DNA from: Woeseiaceae bacterium
GTDB lineage: Bacteria > Pseudomonadota > Gammaproteobacteria > Steroidobacterales > Woeseiaceae
Reading direction: 5' to 3'
DNA: 35,217 nt
Assembly: GCA_030066735.1 (NCBI GenBank)
Contig: JASJBB010000054.1
Location: forward strand, 1-35,217
The translations under genes were made by a program, and so were the position numbers. Position 1 is the stretch's first letter, and every line of letters starts with the position of its first letter. Below, piece by piece: positions 24,825-34,359 of this stretch. The notes under the pieces were generated by a model that was given only the letters and a program-made list of their open reading frames with translations, did not search any database and was not told where the DNA came from.

Positions 24825-26099
24825 CTATTCGGACATGCCGTCGATGTAATCACCGCTGTCATGGGTGTGCGATACAGCCGGACCGGTCACGTCCTCGGCC
24901 GGCGTCTCGTCGGTTTCGATGCCGACGTGAAAGGCTGCGAACCCGGGCATGACGACCTGGTTGCGCGCCATGCCGATGATCCGGCCCGCGTACGGCGAAC
25001 GCACTTCGGTGCGCGCGTTGTTCATCGGGTCGGTAATCGTGCCCAACAGGTCGCCCTTGCGCACCGAGCTGCCGAGGCTCACGTCCGACAGCAAAATTCC
25101 GCCATTGTCGGCACGCACCCAGGATGAGCGGTAGTACACCGGTTCCGGGTCGCCCCAGAGACGGTGTTTGCGCATCATGCCGAGCGTGTTGACGAGCGTC
25201 TCGATACCCTTGACGCCGTGCTTGACTTCGTTGAGCTCGAGCTGCGACGGCCCGCCGGCTTCCAGGGTAACGGCGGGAATTCCGGCACGCGTCGCCGCGT
25301 AGCGCAGTGTGCCGACGGCCGGTGTGCTGTGCAGAATCACCATGGAACCGAAGCCCTGCGTCAGCGTTACGACGTCCGGGTTACGCAAGTCGGCCCGGAT
25401 CTGCGGCAAATTGGCGCGTTCGAACGACCCGGTGTGCAGGTCGACGAGGGCGTCACAATGCGAGACGACGTTGGCAAAGAAAGAGTGAGCGATGCGTGCC
25501 GCAGCGCTGCCGTTCGGGTTGCCAGGAAAGTACCGGTTGAGGTCGCGGCGGTCGGGCAGGTAGCGCGACCCGCGGCGAAATCCCTGCACATTGACGATGG
25601 GAATCCCGATGACAGCGCCCGAAACCTTGCCCGGACTGAGGTCGTGCATGACGCGGCGGACCATCTCGATGCCGTTGAGTTCGTCACCATGGACGGCCGC
25701 TGTCAGGCAAAGCGTCGGACCCGGATAGGCGCCGTTGATCACCAGTACGGGGGTCGAAACCGGAACACCTTCGAACAACTCGGTTGCGGACCAGGACAGC
25801 CGCTGCGCCGTACCCGGCGCAACCTCGGTGCCAAGCAGCATCATGGGCTCGGCGGCACCCGCGGCCGCGGTCACGGCGTCGGCCAGCGGCACGTCCGGCG
25901 ACTCCGCCTCGGCGGGCGCCGGATCGACCAGGTGTTCGGCGGCGACAGCAACTTCGCTGGAACGCGAGTCTGCGTCTTCGGTCGTATCCTCAACGATGTC
26001 CGCGCCGTTATCGCCCGGATCGACCGATACCTCGCCACCCTGCGCCAGGCCGGCGATTAATATCCAGAACGTTATGACAAGTGCGCGAACTTGAGGCAT
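24825..26099 (-). CDS. Secreted succinylglutamate desuccinylase/aspartoacylase-family protein
   Basis: 424 residues. Signal peptide (MPQVRALVITFWILIAGLAQG), then an acidic, Ala-rich linker of about 70 residues, then an M14-like zinc hydrolase domain. Metal ligands are visible in AAVHGDELNGIEMV (His and Glu of HxxE) and DLHTGSFERAN (His), and the catalytic Glu probably in VTLEAGG. The C-terminal part (ILLSDVSLGSSVRKGDLLGT, EVRSPYAGRIIGM) is a barrel-sandwich-like domain usual in this family. Cytosolic relatives deacylate amino acids; an exported form suggests a periplasmic amide or peptide substrate. Upstream of lpxL by 18 bases, so probably co-transcribed. Confidence 0.9.
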   Translation of the reverse strand: MPQVRALVITFWILIAGLAQGGEVSVDPGDNGADIVEDTTEDADSRSSEVAVAAEHLVDPAPAEAESPDVPLADAVTAAAGAAEPMMLLGTEVAPGTAQRLSWSATELFEGVPVSTPVLVINGAYPGPTLCLTAAVHGDELNGIEMVRRVMHDLSPGKVSGAVIGIPIVNVQGFRRGSRYLPDRRDLNRYFPGNPNGSAAARIAHSFFANVVSHCDALVDLHTGSFERANLPQIRADLRNPDVVTLTQGFGSMVILHSTPAVGTLRYAATRAGIPAVTLEAGGPSQLELNEVKHGVKGIETLVNTLGMMRKHRLWGDPEPVYYRSSWVRADNGGILLSDVSLGSSVRKGDLLGTITDPMNNARTEVRSPYAGRIIGMARNQVVMPGFAAFHVGIETDETPAEDVTGPAVSHTHDSGDYIDGMSE

Positions 26100-26114
26100 T
26101 GTGCAAAATAGCCT

Positions 26115-26144
26115 TTTACAGCGGATTTTTCCGTGAACTAATCA
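26115..26144 (+). promoter_or_regulatory. Possible promoter of the lytic transglycosylase gene
   Basis: TTTACA (26115-26120), 18-base spacer, TAATCA (26139-26144), in an AT-rich 77-base divergent gap. GTGCAAAAT (26101-26109), the repeat also found twice before kdkA, lies just upstream. Weak but the best candidate in this gap. Confidence 0.35.
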
Positions 26145-26176
26145 AGAATTTACGATTGAAACTTGAATTAAAGTAA

Positions 26177-28078
26177 ATGACAAGAAAAAGTCGACTCGGC
26201 CTGTTTTTCCTTTTGTTCATCGGCGTGCCGGCGGCAGCGGACGATCTTTTCCCCGTTCCTGACGGATTGCAACCTGACGTCGACTTCTGGATCGACATTT
26301 TCAGCCATTACACGACCGCGCAAGGCGTGCTGCATGACAACCGAAACCTGGCGGTGGTGTACGAGCGCATCGATCTGCCGGCCGCGCTGGATCGACGCGA
26401 ACGCCAGCGGCGTGTCGCCAAACGCCGCGAGCACTACCAGGCGATCCTGCGCACCCTGGCCAACGGCAAACGCGACAATCTCAGCGACGACGAAGCGCGG
26501 GTCCTGGCGTTGTGGCCAGAGGACGTCAGCAACTCCACGCTGACTTCGGCCGTGCGCCAGGTCCGCTATCAGCAGGGCCTGCGAGACCGGTTTCGCGAAG
26601 GTCTCGTTCGGTCGGGCCGATGGCGTTCCTACATAGAAGACGAGTTTCGCGCGCTGGGCGTGCCGGTCGAACTCGCGGCGCTGCCGCACGTCGAGTCCTC
26701 GTACAACCCCGAGGCGCGCTCGCACGTCGGCGCGTCCGGAATCTGGCAGTTCACGCGCAGTACGGGACGGCGCTTCATGCAGATCGATCACGTGCTCGAT
26801 GAGCGCAACGATCCGTGGACGGCTTCGCGAGCTGCGGGCCGGCTGCTGGCTTACAACTACTCAATCGCGGGCAACTGGCCGATGGCCATTACGGCCTACA
26901 ACCATGGCCTCGCCGGCGTGCGCCGCGCCATGCGGCAGTTTGGCGATAACGCTTACAGCGACATCTTCAGAAACTACAAGGGCAGGACTTTCGGGTTTGC
27001 GTCGCGCAATTTCTACGTCGCGTTTCTTGCGGCGAAGCACGTTGACCAGAACGCGCAGACGTATTTTCCCGGCGTGGCGCTGGAAACGCCGACCAACTAC
27101 GCGATATTCAAGCTCGACGGCTACATCGCTGCCGACGACCTGAGCGACGCGCTCGGCATTACGTCGCGACAGCTCGCAGCGCACAACCTGGCGCTACAGT
27201 CGACGATCTGGCAGGGCAGCAAACACCTGCCCAGGGGACTGAACGTGCGCTTTCCGGCCGACCGGCTCGATGCGCCCGTGGATGCGCTGCTCGCGGGCAT
27301 TCCCGCCGATCGCTGGCAGGCGGAACAGCTGCCCGATCTCTTTCACACGATCGCTCGCGGCGACACGCTCTCGCAAATAGCCGCAACGTACAAGACGAAC
27401 GTCTCGACGCTCGTGGCGCTGAACAACCTGAGCAGCTCGAACCGGATACGCGCTGGCCAGAGGCTGCGCCTGCCAGCGGCTGGTCCGGCCCCGGCTGTAC
27501 CGCCACCAGCGCCGGTCGTGGTCGCGGCCGCCGATGCGCCGGCTGTCGAGGCGCCGGCAGTGGTTGCCGAGCAGACGCCCGGGGCGATGGCGGGCGATCT
27601 CGCTGCAACGCTGCTGGGTACGATCCAGACGGCGCTGTTGTCGGATCCGAGCGACTACAGCGTCTCGCCCGACAATTCGATCGAGGTGCACCCGCTCGAG
27701 ACCCTCGGCCACTACGCAGACTGGCTCGGCATCCGGACGCAGCGCCTGCGCGACATCAACGGACTGGCGTTTCGGACGCCCGTCGAGGTCGGGCAGCGCA
27801 TCAAGCTCGATCTCCGCACGATCGATGCCCAGACGTTCGAGGATCGTCGCGTTGCGTACCATCGGGCGCAGCAGGACAGCTTCTTCCGCGAAAACGTCAT
27901 CACCGGCGTCGCCGATCACGTGATCCGGCGCGGCGAGTCCATCTGGGTCCTGGCGCTGCGCGACTACGACGTCCCGGTATGGCTGTTTCGGCAGTACAAC
28001 CCGGAAGTCGACCCCCACAGTGTCCGGCCAGGCACGACCGTGCAGTTTCCCGTTCTGGCGCCGGCCGGAACGGGTTGA
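26177..28078 (+). CDS. MltD-like membrane-bound lytic transglycosylase with LysM domains
   Basis: 633 residues. Signal peptide (MTRKSRLGLFFLLFIGVPAAA) without an obvious lipobox Cys. An SLT (goose-lysozyme-like) domain spans about residues 150-290; the catalytic Glu is in PHVESSYNPEARSHVGASGI, followed by the typical GIWQF and AYNHGLAGVRRAM. After a helical region, a clear LysM occurs at about 393-436 (HTIARGDTLSQIAATYKTNV), then a Pro/Ala-rich linker, a divergent LysM at about 500-545 and a third at about 580-625 (HVIRRGESIWVLALRDYDVP). It cleaves peptidoglycan glycan strands with 1,6-anhydro formation. The start has no strong ribosome binding site. The next gene begins 3 bases after its stop. 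Confidence 0.92.
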   Translation: MTRKSRLGLFFLLFIGVPAAADDLFPVPDGLQPDVDFWIDIFSHYTTAQGVLHDNRNLAVVYERIDLPAALDRRERQRRVAKRREHYQAILRTLANGKRDNLSDDEARVLALWPEDVSNSTLTSAVRQVRYQQGLRDRFREGLVRSGRWRSYIEDEFRALGVPVELAALPHVESSYNPEARSHVGASGIWQFTRSTGRRFMQIDHVLDERNDPWTASRAAGRLLAYNYSIAGNWPMAITAYNHGLAGVRRAMRQFGDNAYSDIFRNYKGRTFGFASRNFYVAFLAAKHVDQNAQTYFPGVALETPTNYAIFKLDGYIAADDLSDALGITSRQLAAHNLALQSTIWQGSKHLPRGLNVRFPADRLDAPVDALLAGIPADRWQAEQLPDLFHTIARGDTLSQIAATYKTNVSTLVALNNLSSSNRIRAGQRLRLPAAGPAPAVPPPAPVVVAAADAPAVEAPAVVAEQTPGAMAGDLAATLLGTIQTALLSDPSDYSVSPDNSIEVHPLETLGHYADWLGIRTQRLRDINGLAFRTPVEVGQRIKLDLRTIDAQTFEDRRVAYHRAQQDSFFRENVITGVADHVIRRGESIWVLALRDYDVPVWLFRQYNPEVDPHSVRPGTTVQFPVLAPAGTG

Positions 28079-28081
28079 TCC

Positions 28082-28474
28082 GTGACGCGGCTGTTCCTGG
28101 TTCGGCTCGCGCCGGTCGTCATGCTCGTCGTCGCGGCGGCGGCCTGGTTCAACGACGTTCAGCAGGGCGGCCCCTGGGTTGCGCGCAACCTGCTGCCGCC
28201 GCTCGTTCTCGTTGGACTGTGCGCATTGACGTTGCACCGCGGCAACGGCACCTGGACGGGTTCCGGCTGGCGCCTGCCGCTCGGAACCCTCGGGTTTGCC
28301 ATCCCGGCGCTCGGCCTGTCGATCTACCTGCACTATGCCTACTCGGTCAATCTCAATGGCCTGTTCAGCGACGCCTCGAATCCGGAGGGCCTGTTTCGAT
28401 TCCTGCCCGCCTACACGCTCGTTGCGGGCGCGATCGGCTTCGCGATCGGCTGGATCGTGGGCAAGAACGTGTAA
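28082..28474 (+). CDS. Small integral membrane protein, 130 residues, unknown function
   Basis: About four hydrophobic segments (LVRLAPVVMLVVAAAAWF, LLPPLVLVGLCALTL, GTLGFAIPALGLSIYLHYAY, AYTLVAGAIGFAIGWIVG). The loop after the third carries SVNLNGLFSDASNPEGLF. I do not recognise a family. GTG start at 28082, three bases after the stop of the transglycosylase gene, with no ribosome binding site of its own, so translation is probably coupled to it. The neighbours on both sides act on peptidoglycan, so a partner role at the envelope is possible but unproven. Confidence 0.8.
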   Translation: MTRLFLVRLAPVVMLVVAAAAWFNDVQQGGPWVARNLLPPLVLVGLCALTLHRGNGTWTGSGWRLPLGTLGFAIPALGLSIYLHYAYSVNLNGLFSDASNPEGLFRFLPAYTLVAGAIGFAIGWIVGKNV

Positions 28475-28517
28475 CGGTCGCTTTTTTTTGATGACGAAGT
28501 TTTGCTAACCTCAGCGC

Positions 28518-29015
28518 ATGCGTAGCCTGGGTATCGTGATGATTCTGCTGTTGCCGTTGCTGGACGGCGGCTTGCAGGCGAGCGGCTTCCCGACGGCTGA
28601 AAGAGTTCTCGTCGATAAATCAGATCGCAAGCTGCACCTGCTCATCGATGGCGAGGCTTTTCGCACCTTCGACATTGCGCTGGGTATTCGCCCGCTGGGG
28701 GACAAGGAATACGAAGGCGATTTTCGCACGCCCGAGGGGCAGTACCTGCTCGATGCGCGGAATCCGAACAGCGAGTATTTCCTGTCGATCCACGTGTCCT
28801 ATCCCAACGGCCAGGACATCCGTGAGGCGCGCGCCAGGGGCGTCGACCCGGGCGGCGCCATCATGATTCACGGCCAGCCGAACGAACCCACACGATCCGA
28901 GACCTATTACCGCACGCAGGACTGGACCAACGGCTGCATTGCAGTGTCGAATTCCGACATGATCGACATCTGGCTCATGACCGCGGACAACACACCGATC
29001 GAGATCCGGCCCTGA
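28518..29015 (+). CDS. L,D-transpeptidase (YkuD fold) family protein
   Basis: 165 residues with signal peptide (MRSLGIVMILLLPLLDGGLQA). The YkuD core has the strand pattern VLVDKSDRKLHLLIDGEAF, the first conserved His in GAIMIHGQPN, and the catalytic Cys in DWTNGCIAVSNSDM; the usual S(H/K)GC is NGC here, as in the YafK-like subgroup. These enzymes form or cut 3-3 cross-links, or release the Braun lipoprotein linkage, in peptidoglycan. Third gene in a wall-related run starting with the lytic transglycosylase. A T-rich gap of 43 bases separates it from the gene upstream. Precise reaction cannot be told from sequence. Confidence 0.9.
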   Translation: MRSLGIVMILLLPLLDGGLQASGFPTAERVLVDKSDRKLHLLIDGEAFRTFDIALGIRPLGDKEYEGDFRTPEGQYLLDARNPNSEYFLSIHVSYPNGQDIREARARGVDPGGAIMIHGQPNEPTRSETYYRTQDWTNGCIAVSNSDMIDIWLMTADNTPIEIRP

Positions 29016-29035
29016 CCACCACCGTCGATGCCGAG

Positions 29036-30376
29036 GTGCGCCCCGAGGGCAGTCTCGAAGTTATGTCACAGCTCGAGGTCGACCAGCTGCGTTCGAGCGG
29101 CGAGGGCGGCCTGTACCGGTTGCTGCGGCGCTGCATGCTCGCGGTCCTCAACTCGGGCAGCGAGATCGACAACGCCCAGACAATGCTCGATACCTACCCG
29201 GATTTCGAGCTCGGTTTCATCCAGCAACACCGCGGCGTGAAGTTGTCCCTGCGGGGAGCGCCGGGCGACGCATTCGTCGACGGCAAGATGATCCGCGGCA
29301 TTCGCGAGTTGTTGTTCGCGGTGCTGCGGGACATCGTCTACACGCGCAACGTCATCATCGATAGCGGTCGCTTCGACCTGCGATCGGGTCCCGGAATTAC
29401 GGATGCGGTGTTTCACATCGTCAGGAACGCCGGACTGCTGCGCCTGCCTGCCGATGCCAACCTGGCGGTCTGCTGGGGCGGGCACGCCATCAGCCGCGAA
29501 GAATACGACTATACGAAGCTGGTCGGTTACGAGCTGGGACTGCGCGGACTCAACGTCTGCACGGGATGCGGGCCTGGCGCCATGAAGGGGCCGATGAAGG
29601 GCGCCACGATCGGCCATGCCAAGCAGCGCATTCGCGACGGCCGCTACGTTGGCATCACCGAGCCGGGCATCATCGCGGCCGAGTCGCCAAACCCGATCGT
29701 GAACTCCCTGGTCATCATGCCGGACATGGAAAAGCGGCTCGAAGCATTCGTCCGGGTGGGCCACGGCATCATCGTCTTCCCGGGCGGCGTCGGTACGGCC
29801 GAGGAGATCCTGTATCTGCTGGGCATCCTGCTGAATCCGGAAAACCGCGCACAGCCGTTCCCGGTCATCATGACCGGGCCGGCATCGGCGGAACCGTATT
29901 TCCGGCAGATCGATGAATTCGTCGGGGCGACGCTGGGGGCAGAAGCACGGCAGCGTTATTCGATCGTGATGGACGATCCGCCCGAGGTGGCGCGGCAGAT
30001 ACGCGAGGGACTCGACGCGGTCCGTAATTTCCGGACAGAGCAGGGCGATGCCTACTACTTCAACTGGCACCTGTCCGTGACCGAGGATTTCCAGCGGCCG
30101 TTCGTGTCCACGCACGAGTCGATGCGTGAGCTCGATATCCGTGAGGACTTGCCCAGCCACGAACTTGCAGCCAACCTGCGCCGGGCGTTCTCGGGCATCG
30201 TGTCGGGCAATGTTCGCGAAGACACGGCGGCGCTGATCGAGCGCGACGGGCCGTTCGAGATCAAAGGTTCGGCCGGCATTATGCGGCTGCTCGACGACCT
30301 GCTCGCGGCCTTCGTCGAGCAAAAGCGCATGAAAATCTCCGGGAATGATTATGTGCCGTGCTACCGGGTGAGTTGA
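29036..30376 (+). CDS. ppnN: Nucleotide 5'-monophosphate nucleosidase PpnN (YgdH)
   Basis: 446 residues against 454 for E. coli. It splits purine and pyrimidine nucleoside monophosphates to base and ribose 5-phosphate and is a (p)ppGpp target. The N-terminal domain matches closely (MSQLEVDQL, LAVLNSGSEIDN, RGVKLSLRGAPGDAFVDGKM). The LOG-like Rossmann core has CGPGAMKGPMKGATIGHAKQ and the active-site loop FPGGVGTAEE. Start taken as GTG 29036 on family alignment (RPEGSLEVMSQLEVD); CTG or a later ATG at 29063 are alternatives, and no ribosome binding site stands out. 20 bases after the L,D-transpeptidase stop; the link to wall genes is probably only transcriptional. Confidence 0.93.
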   Translation: MRPEGSLEVMSQLEVDQLRSSGEGGLYRLLRRCMLAVLNSGSEIDNAQTMLDTYPDFELGFIQQHRGVKLSLRGAPGDAFVDGKMIRGIRELLFAVLRDIVYTRNVIIDSGRFDLRSGPGITDAVFHIVRNAGLLRLPADANLAVCWGGHAISREEYDYTKLVGYELGLRGLNVCTGCGPGAMKGPMKGATIGHAKQRIRDGRYVGITEPGIIAAESPNPIVNSLVIMPDMEKRLEAFVRVGHGIIVFPGGVGTAEEILYLLGILLNPENRAQPFPVIMTGPASAEPYFRQIDEFVGATLGAEARQRYSIVMDDPPEVARQIREGLDAVRNFRTEQGDAYYFNWHLSVTEDFQRPFVSTHESMRELDIREDLPSHELAANLRRAFSGIVSGNVREDTAALIERDGPFEIKGSAGIMRLLDDLLAAFVEQKRMKISGNDYVPCYRVS

Positions 30377-30554
30377 CGCGTTATTGTCAAAACGCCAGTC
30401 GCCATGCGGCCCCGGGCCGGCTAATTAAGTAAAAAAACCTCCTAACATCCTGAAAATTATGTGAAAAATCACGTTCTGCACTGTGATGCAGTTCCTGTGA
30501 TTAGCGCCGGGGTGCACATAGCATGTACTCAAAGGACTGACAGAGCATTGAGTG
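30377..30554. other. Intergenic region with dyad elements after ppnN
   Basis: No gene seen. It holds a GC hairpin (CGGCCC-C-GGGCCG near 30410) with no T-run, and two short dyads in AT-rich sequence: ATGTGA-AAAA-TCACGT (30459-30474) and CTGCA-CTGTGA-TGCAG (30476-30491). The latter two may be protein sites for the small gene at 30555; neither matches a known consensus well. Confidence 0.35.
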
Positions 30555-30815
30555 ATGCCGGATAGCAAACATCTCAAATGGCAGGAAGACTTCAACACGG
30601 ATGGCGAGTCAACTGCCGACGCCGGAACGGTAACCCCGTCCCAGCCCGCAGCCAACGACGCGGATGGCTGGCAGCAATATCGCCAGTGGATCTCCAAGGC
30701 GCCTGCGCCGCGCGGTCGTCGCAGCGGCATCGACCCCTCGCTGTATACCTGGAAAGGCTATCGAAGCTGGACCGAACAGGTAAAACGCAACTGGGATGCC
30801 GACGAGCCCGAGTAG
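30555..30815 (+). CDS. Hypothetical cytoplasmic protein, 86 residues
   Basis: Polar, no signal peptide or membrane segment. The first third is acidic and probably disordered (DFNTDGESTADAGTVTPSQP); the rest is Trp-rich with a regular look: DGWQQYRQWISKAP, RSGIDPSLYTWKGYRSWTEQ and VKRNWDADEPE. Six Trp in 86 residues is high. I do not recognise a family. Start ATG 30555 has a GAG-like weak site; GTG 30552 is one codon earlier. It forms its own unit: 178 bases of likely promoter region before and a strong Rho-independent terminator 28 bases after the stop, which supports it as real. Confidence 0.75.
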   Translation: MPDSKHLKWQEDFNTDGESTADAGTVTPSQPAANDADGWQQYRQWISKAPAPRGRRSGIDPSLYTWKGYRSWTEQVKRNWDADEPE

Positions 30816-30843
30816 TCGCGCACGCGATGACACCGATAGCAAG

Positions 30844-30870
30844 AACGCCGGCAACGCCGGCGTTTTTTTT
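30844..30870 (+). terminator. Rho-independent terminator
   Basis: A perfect 9-bp stem AACGCCGGC / GCCGGCGTT with loop AAC, followed by eight T (30863-30870). It ends the transcript of the small gene at 30555-30815 and isolates it from the CRP-like promoter that follows. Confidence 0.93.
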
Positions 30871-30953
30871 GTTGACGGAGTCGCCGCAGCGGACCGGTAC
30901 TGCGTCTGATTTTTGGAGATTGCGACCAAAATTTCACAAGTTGTAAATGAAGC

Positions 30954-30969
30954 TGTGATCTGTCTCACG
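30954..30969 (+). promoter_or_regulatory. CRP/Vfr-like box at class II position
   Basis: TGTGA-TCTGTC-TCACG matches the TGTGA-N6-TCACA consensus at nine of ten core bases. Its centre (30961.5) is exactly 41.5 bases upstream of the start predicted from the TATAGT -10 element, the classical class II activation distance. Confidence 0.6.
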
Positions 30970-30990
30970 GAGGCTGTTAATTCGCCTCAC

Positions 30991-30996
30991 TATAGT
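30991..30996 (+). promoter_or_regulatory. -10 element of a CRP-type class II promoter
   Basis: TATAGT (5 of 6 to TATAAT) predicts transcription from about 31003 and a 30-base leader to ATG 31033. No -35 hexamer is present where expected, as is usual when CRP occupies that place. Confidence 0.5.
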
Positions 30997-31032
30997 CACA
31001 CTTACTGTCACCTGACGGCTTGAAAAAAGAGT

Positions 31033-31224
31033 ATGTCAAACAAGTGCAAGGAAGCAGAATCGCCGGTGGTATTTCTCAAGGACGAATCGGCACGGCAACG
31101 CTGGGAATTGTTTCATCGGGCCATCGCCCATGCGAAGCAGTCGAACGTTGCTGCTCTGGATGAAACGGATTCCGACGCGGGCGACCCGCAAAGTGGCGGC
31201 CCTGTGCTGTCGATCGTTCGCTGA
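31033..31224 (+). CDS. Hypothetical small soluble protein, 63 residues
   Basis: Polar protein without signal or membrane segment. The N-terminal half is likely helical (VVFLKDESARQRWELFHRAI); the C-terminal half is acidic and low in complexity (ALDETDSDAGDPQSGG). No family recognised. ATG 31033 has a short GAG-type site in AAAAAAGAGT. A CRP-like class II promoter lies directly upstream and a second small gene starts five bases after the stop, so the two probably form a two-gene operon. The good promoter context is the main support. Confidence 0.6.
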   Translation: MSNKCKEAESPVVFLKDESARQRWELFHRAIAHAKQSNVAALDETDSDAGDPQSGGPVLSIVR

Positions 31225-31229
31225 CATCC

Positions 31230-31475
31230 GTGGAACGCTTCGCCCAGCTACTCGACGATCTCGACGACCTGGTCTTCATGGCCAGGATGGCGTGCGAGCG
31301 CTTTCGCAAGATCCTCTTGCTGGTGCTCCTGGGCCCGCTGGCGGTTGCGCTGCCAATAGCCGCTGTCGGTCTGGCGCTCGTCCACCCGCCGCTGGCTCTG
31401 GCGACGGCAATCCTGTTGTTTGTATTCCTGCTGTATCACACGGTCACCTCGCCGCCTCTTGAAATAAGCCTGTAA
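31230..31475 (+). CDS. Small two-helix membrane protein, 81 residues
   Basis: N-terminal amphipathic region ([20 protein letters not shown]) followed by two membrane segments ([20 protein letters not shown] and [18 protein letters not shown]). The loop between has a Pro-Pro turn (VHPPL). No family recognised. GTG start at 31230, five bases after the previous stop and without its own ribosome binding site, so coupled translation is likely. The sigma32-like -35 element of htpG lies within its last codons. Topology suggests an inner-membrane hairpin with both ends in the cytoplasm, possibly a partner of the soluble protein before it. Confidence 0.7.
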   Translation: MERFAQLLDDLDDLVFMARMACERFRKILLLVLLGPLAVALPIAAVGLALVHPPLALATAILLFVFLLYHTVTSPPLEISL

Positions 31476-31483
31476 GGCCCTAT
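31458..31483 (+). promoter_or_regulatory. Sigma32 (heat-shock) promoter of htpG
   Basis: CTTGAAA (31458-31464) and CCCTAT (31478-31483) with 14 bases after CTTGAA match the RpoH consensus CTTGAA-N13/14-CCCCAT with one change in the -10. Transcription would begin near 31490. The -35 is inside the end of the preceding gene. Confidence 0.6.
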
Positions 31484-31485
31484 CG

Positions 31486-31507
31486 TGTCTGCCTGTCGTT
31501 GCAGACA
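31486..31507 (+). repeat. Perfect 7-bp inverted repeat before the htpG ribosome binding site
   Basis: TGTCTGC (31486-31492) and GCAGACA (31501-31507) with an 8-base spacer lie just downstream of the sigma32-like -10 and end a few bases before the GAGGGA ribosome binding site. Could be an operator, or a leader hairpin if transcription starts at its left edge. Confidence 0.5.
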
Positions 31508-31524
31508 AGATGAGGGATATTCGC

Positions 31525-33408
<1,884 letters not shown>

Positions 33409-33416
33409 AACGGGCC

Positions 33417-33833
33417 ATGAGCAATTCCAACGCACCGGACAAAGAGCTGCGCGGCAAGCTGACCGCCGAGCAGTACGAGATTACCCAGAACAAGGGCACC
33501 GAGCGGCCGTTTACCGGCGCGTACGTGGATCACAAGGCGGACGGCACCTACCGTTGCGTGTGCTGCGATGCGGAGCTGTTCTCGTCGGATCACAAGTATG
33601 ACTCGGGGTCCGGGTGGCCGAGTTTCTGGTTGCCGCTGGCCGGCGACGCCGTGCGCATCGAGAGGGATACGAGCCACGGGATGATTCGCGACGAGGTGTT
33701 GTGTTCGGCATGCGGAGCGCACCTGGGTCATGTATTCGAAGATGGACCGCAGCCTACGGGCCTGCGCTACTGCATCAATTCGGCGTCACTCGATTTCGAG
33801 GGCTCCGACCCGACCAACAAGACGAAAGGTTGA
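33417..33833 (+). CDS. msrB: Peptide-methionine (R)-S-oxide reductase
   Basis: 138 residues, the standard single-domain MsrB. It reduces methionine R-sulfoxide in proteins. The structural zinc site is complete ([11 protein letters not shown] and [12 protein letters not shown], two CxxC pairs), the substrate pocket GSGWPSFW is present, and the catalytic Cys is in RYCINSASL. No signal peptide, so cytoplasmic. Follows htpG by 8 bases and precedes an FKBP lipoprotein by 4, so it may ride on the heat-shock transcript; a protein-repair link with HtpG is sensible but inferred. Confidence 0.96.
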   Translation: MSNSNAPDKELRGKLTAEQYEITQNKGTERPFTGAYVDHKADGTYRCVCCDAELFSSDHKYDSGSGWPSFWLPLAGDAVRIERDTSHGMIRDEVLCSACGAHLGHVFEDGPQPTGLRYCINSASLDFEGSDPTNKTKG

Positions 33834-33837
33834 TTTC

Positions 33838-34359
33838 ATGAGATTCATATTCCCAGCAAGCGTGGCTGTACTGGCCGTTGCCATCGGCGGCTGCGGGCAG
33901 AAGAGCCCCGAGCCGGTTGACGAGAGCACAGCGGCACCCGCCGCGGAGGAGCAGGCAGTGACAGAAACAGCCAACACCGAGGCCGAGGCGTTCGAGATCA
34001 CCCCGGGTCTGTCCGCGAAAATTCTGAGCCGGGGTTACGGCCGCGCGGCCGAGGCGGGCGATTACGTGGAGGTGCACTACACGGGCTGGCTGCACGACCC
34101 CGAAGTCGACGGCAACCGCGGGACGAAGTTCGACAGCTCGGTGGATCGCGGCGAGACTTTCCACTTCACACTCGGCGCACGCCAGGTTATCCAGGGCTGG
34201 GACCAGGGCGTGGCAGGAATGCTGCTGGGCGAGACGCGCGAACTGACGATTGCCCCGGAAATGGGCTATGGCGACCGCGGGGCGGGCAACGTCATTCCGC
34301 CGGGCGCAACGCTCGTATTCGAAGTCGAGCTCAAAGGGCTCGAGGCGCCGTCCGATTAA
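33838..34359 (+). CDS. FKBP-type peptidyl-prolyl isomerase lipoprotein
   Basis: 173 residues. Lipobox VAIGGC (Cys about residue 19) marks a lipoprotein; an acidic, Ala-rich linker runs to about 55. The FKBP domain keeps the active-site pattern: [65 protein letters not shown]. It speeds proline isomerisation during folding in the periplasm. The ATG at 33838 follows the msrB stop by 4 bases; the longer frame from 33730 overlaps msrB and lacks the signal at its start. The stop overlaps that of the convergent OmpA-family gene (TTAA). Confidence 0.93.
   Translation: MRFIFPASVAVLAVAIGGCGQKSPEPVDESTAAPAAEEQAVTETANTEAEAFEITPGLSAKILSRGYGRAAEAGDYVEVHYTGWLHDPEVDGNRGTKFDSSVDRGETFHFTLGARQVIQGWDQGVAGMLLGETRELTIAPEMGYGDRGAGNVIPPGATLVFEVELKGLEAPSD

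Noticed and set aside
30425-30445. AGGAGG on the minus strand as a ribosome binding site
   Set aside because: No start codon at proper distance; the nearest ATG opens a 14-codon frame only.
30459-30474. CRP-like site ATGTGA-AAAA-TCACGT
   Set aside because: Spacer is four bases, not six, so it does not fit the CRP dimer; kept only as an unexplained dyad.
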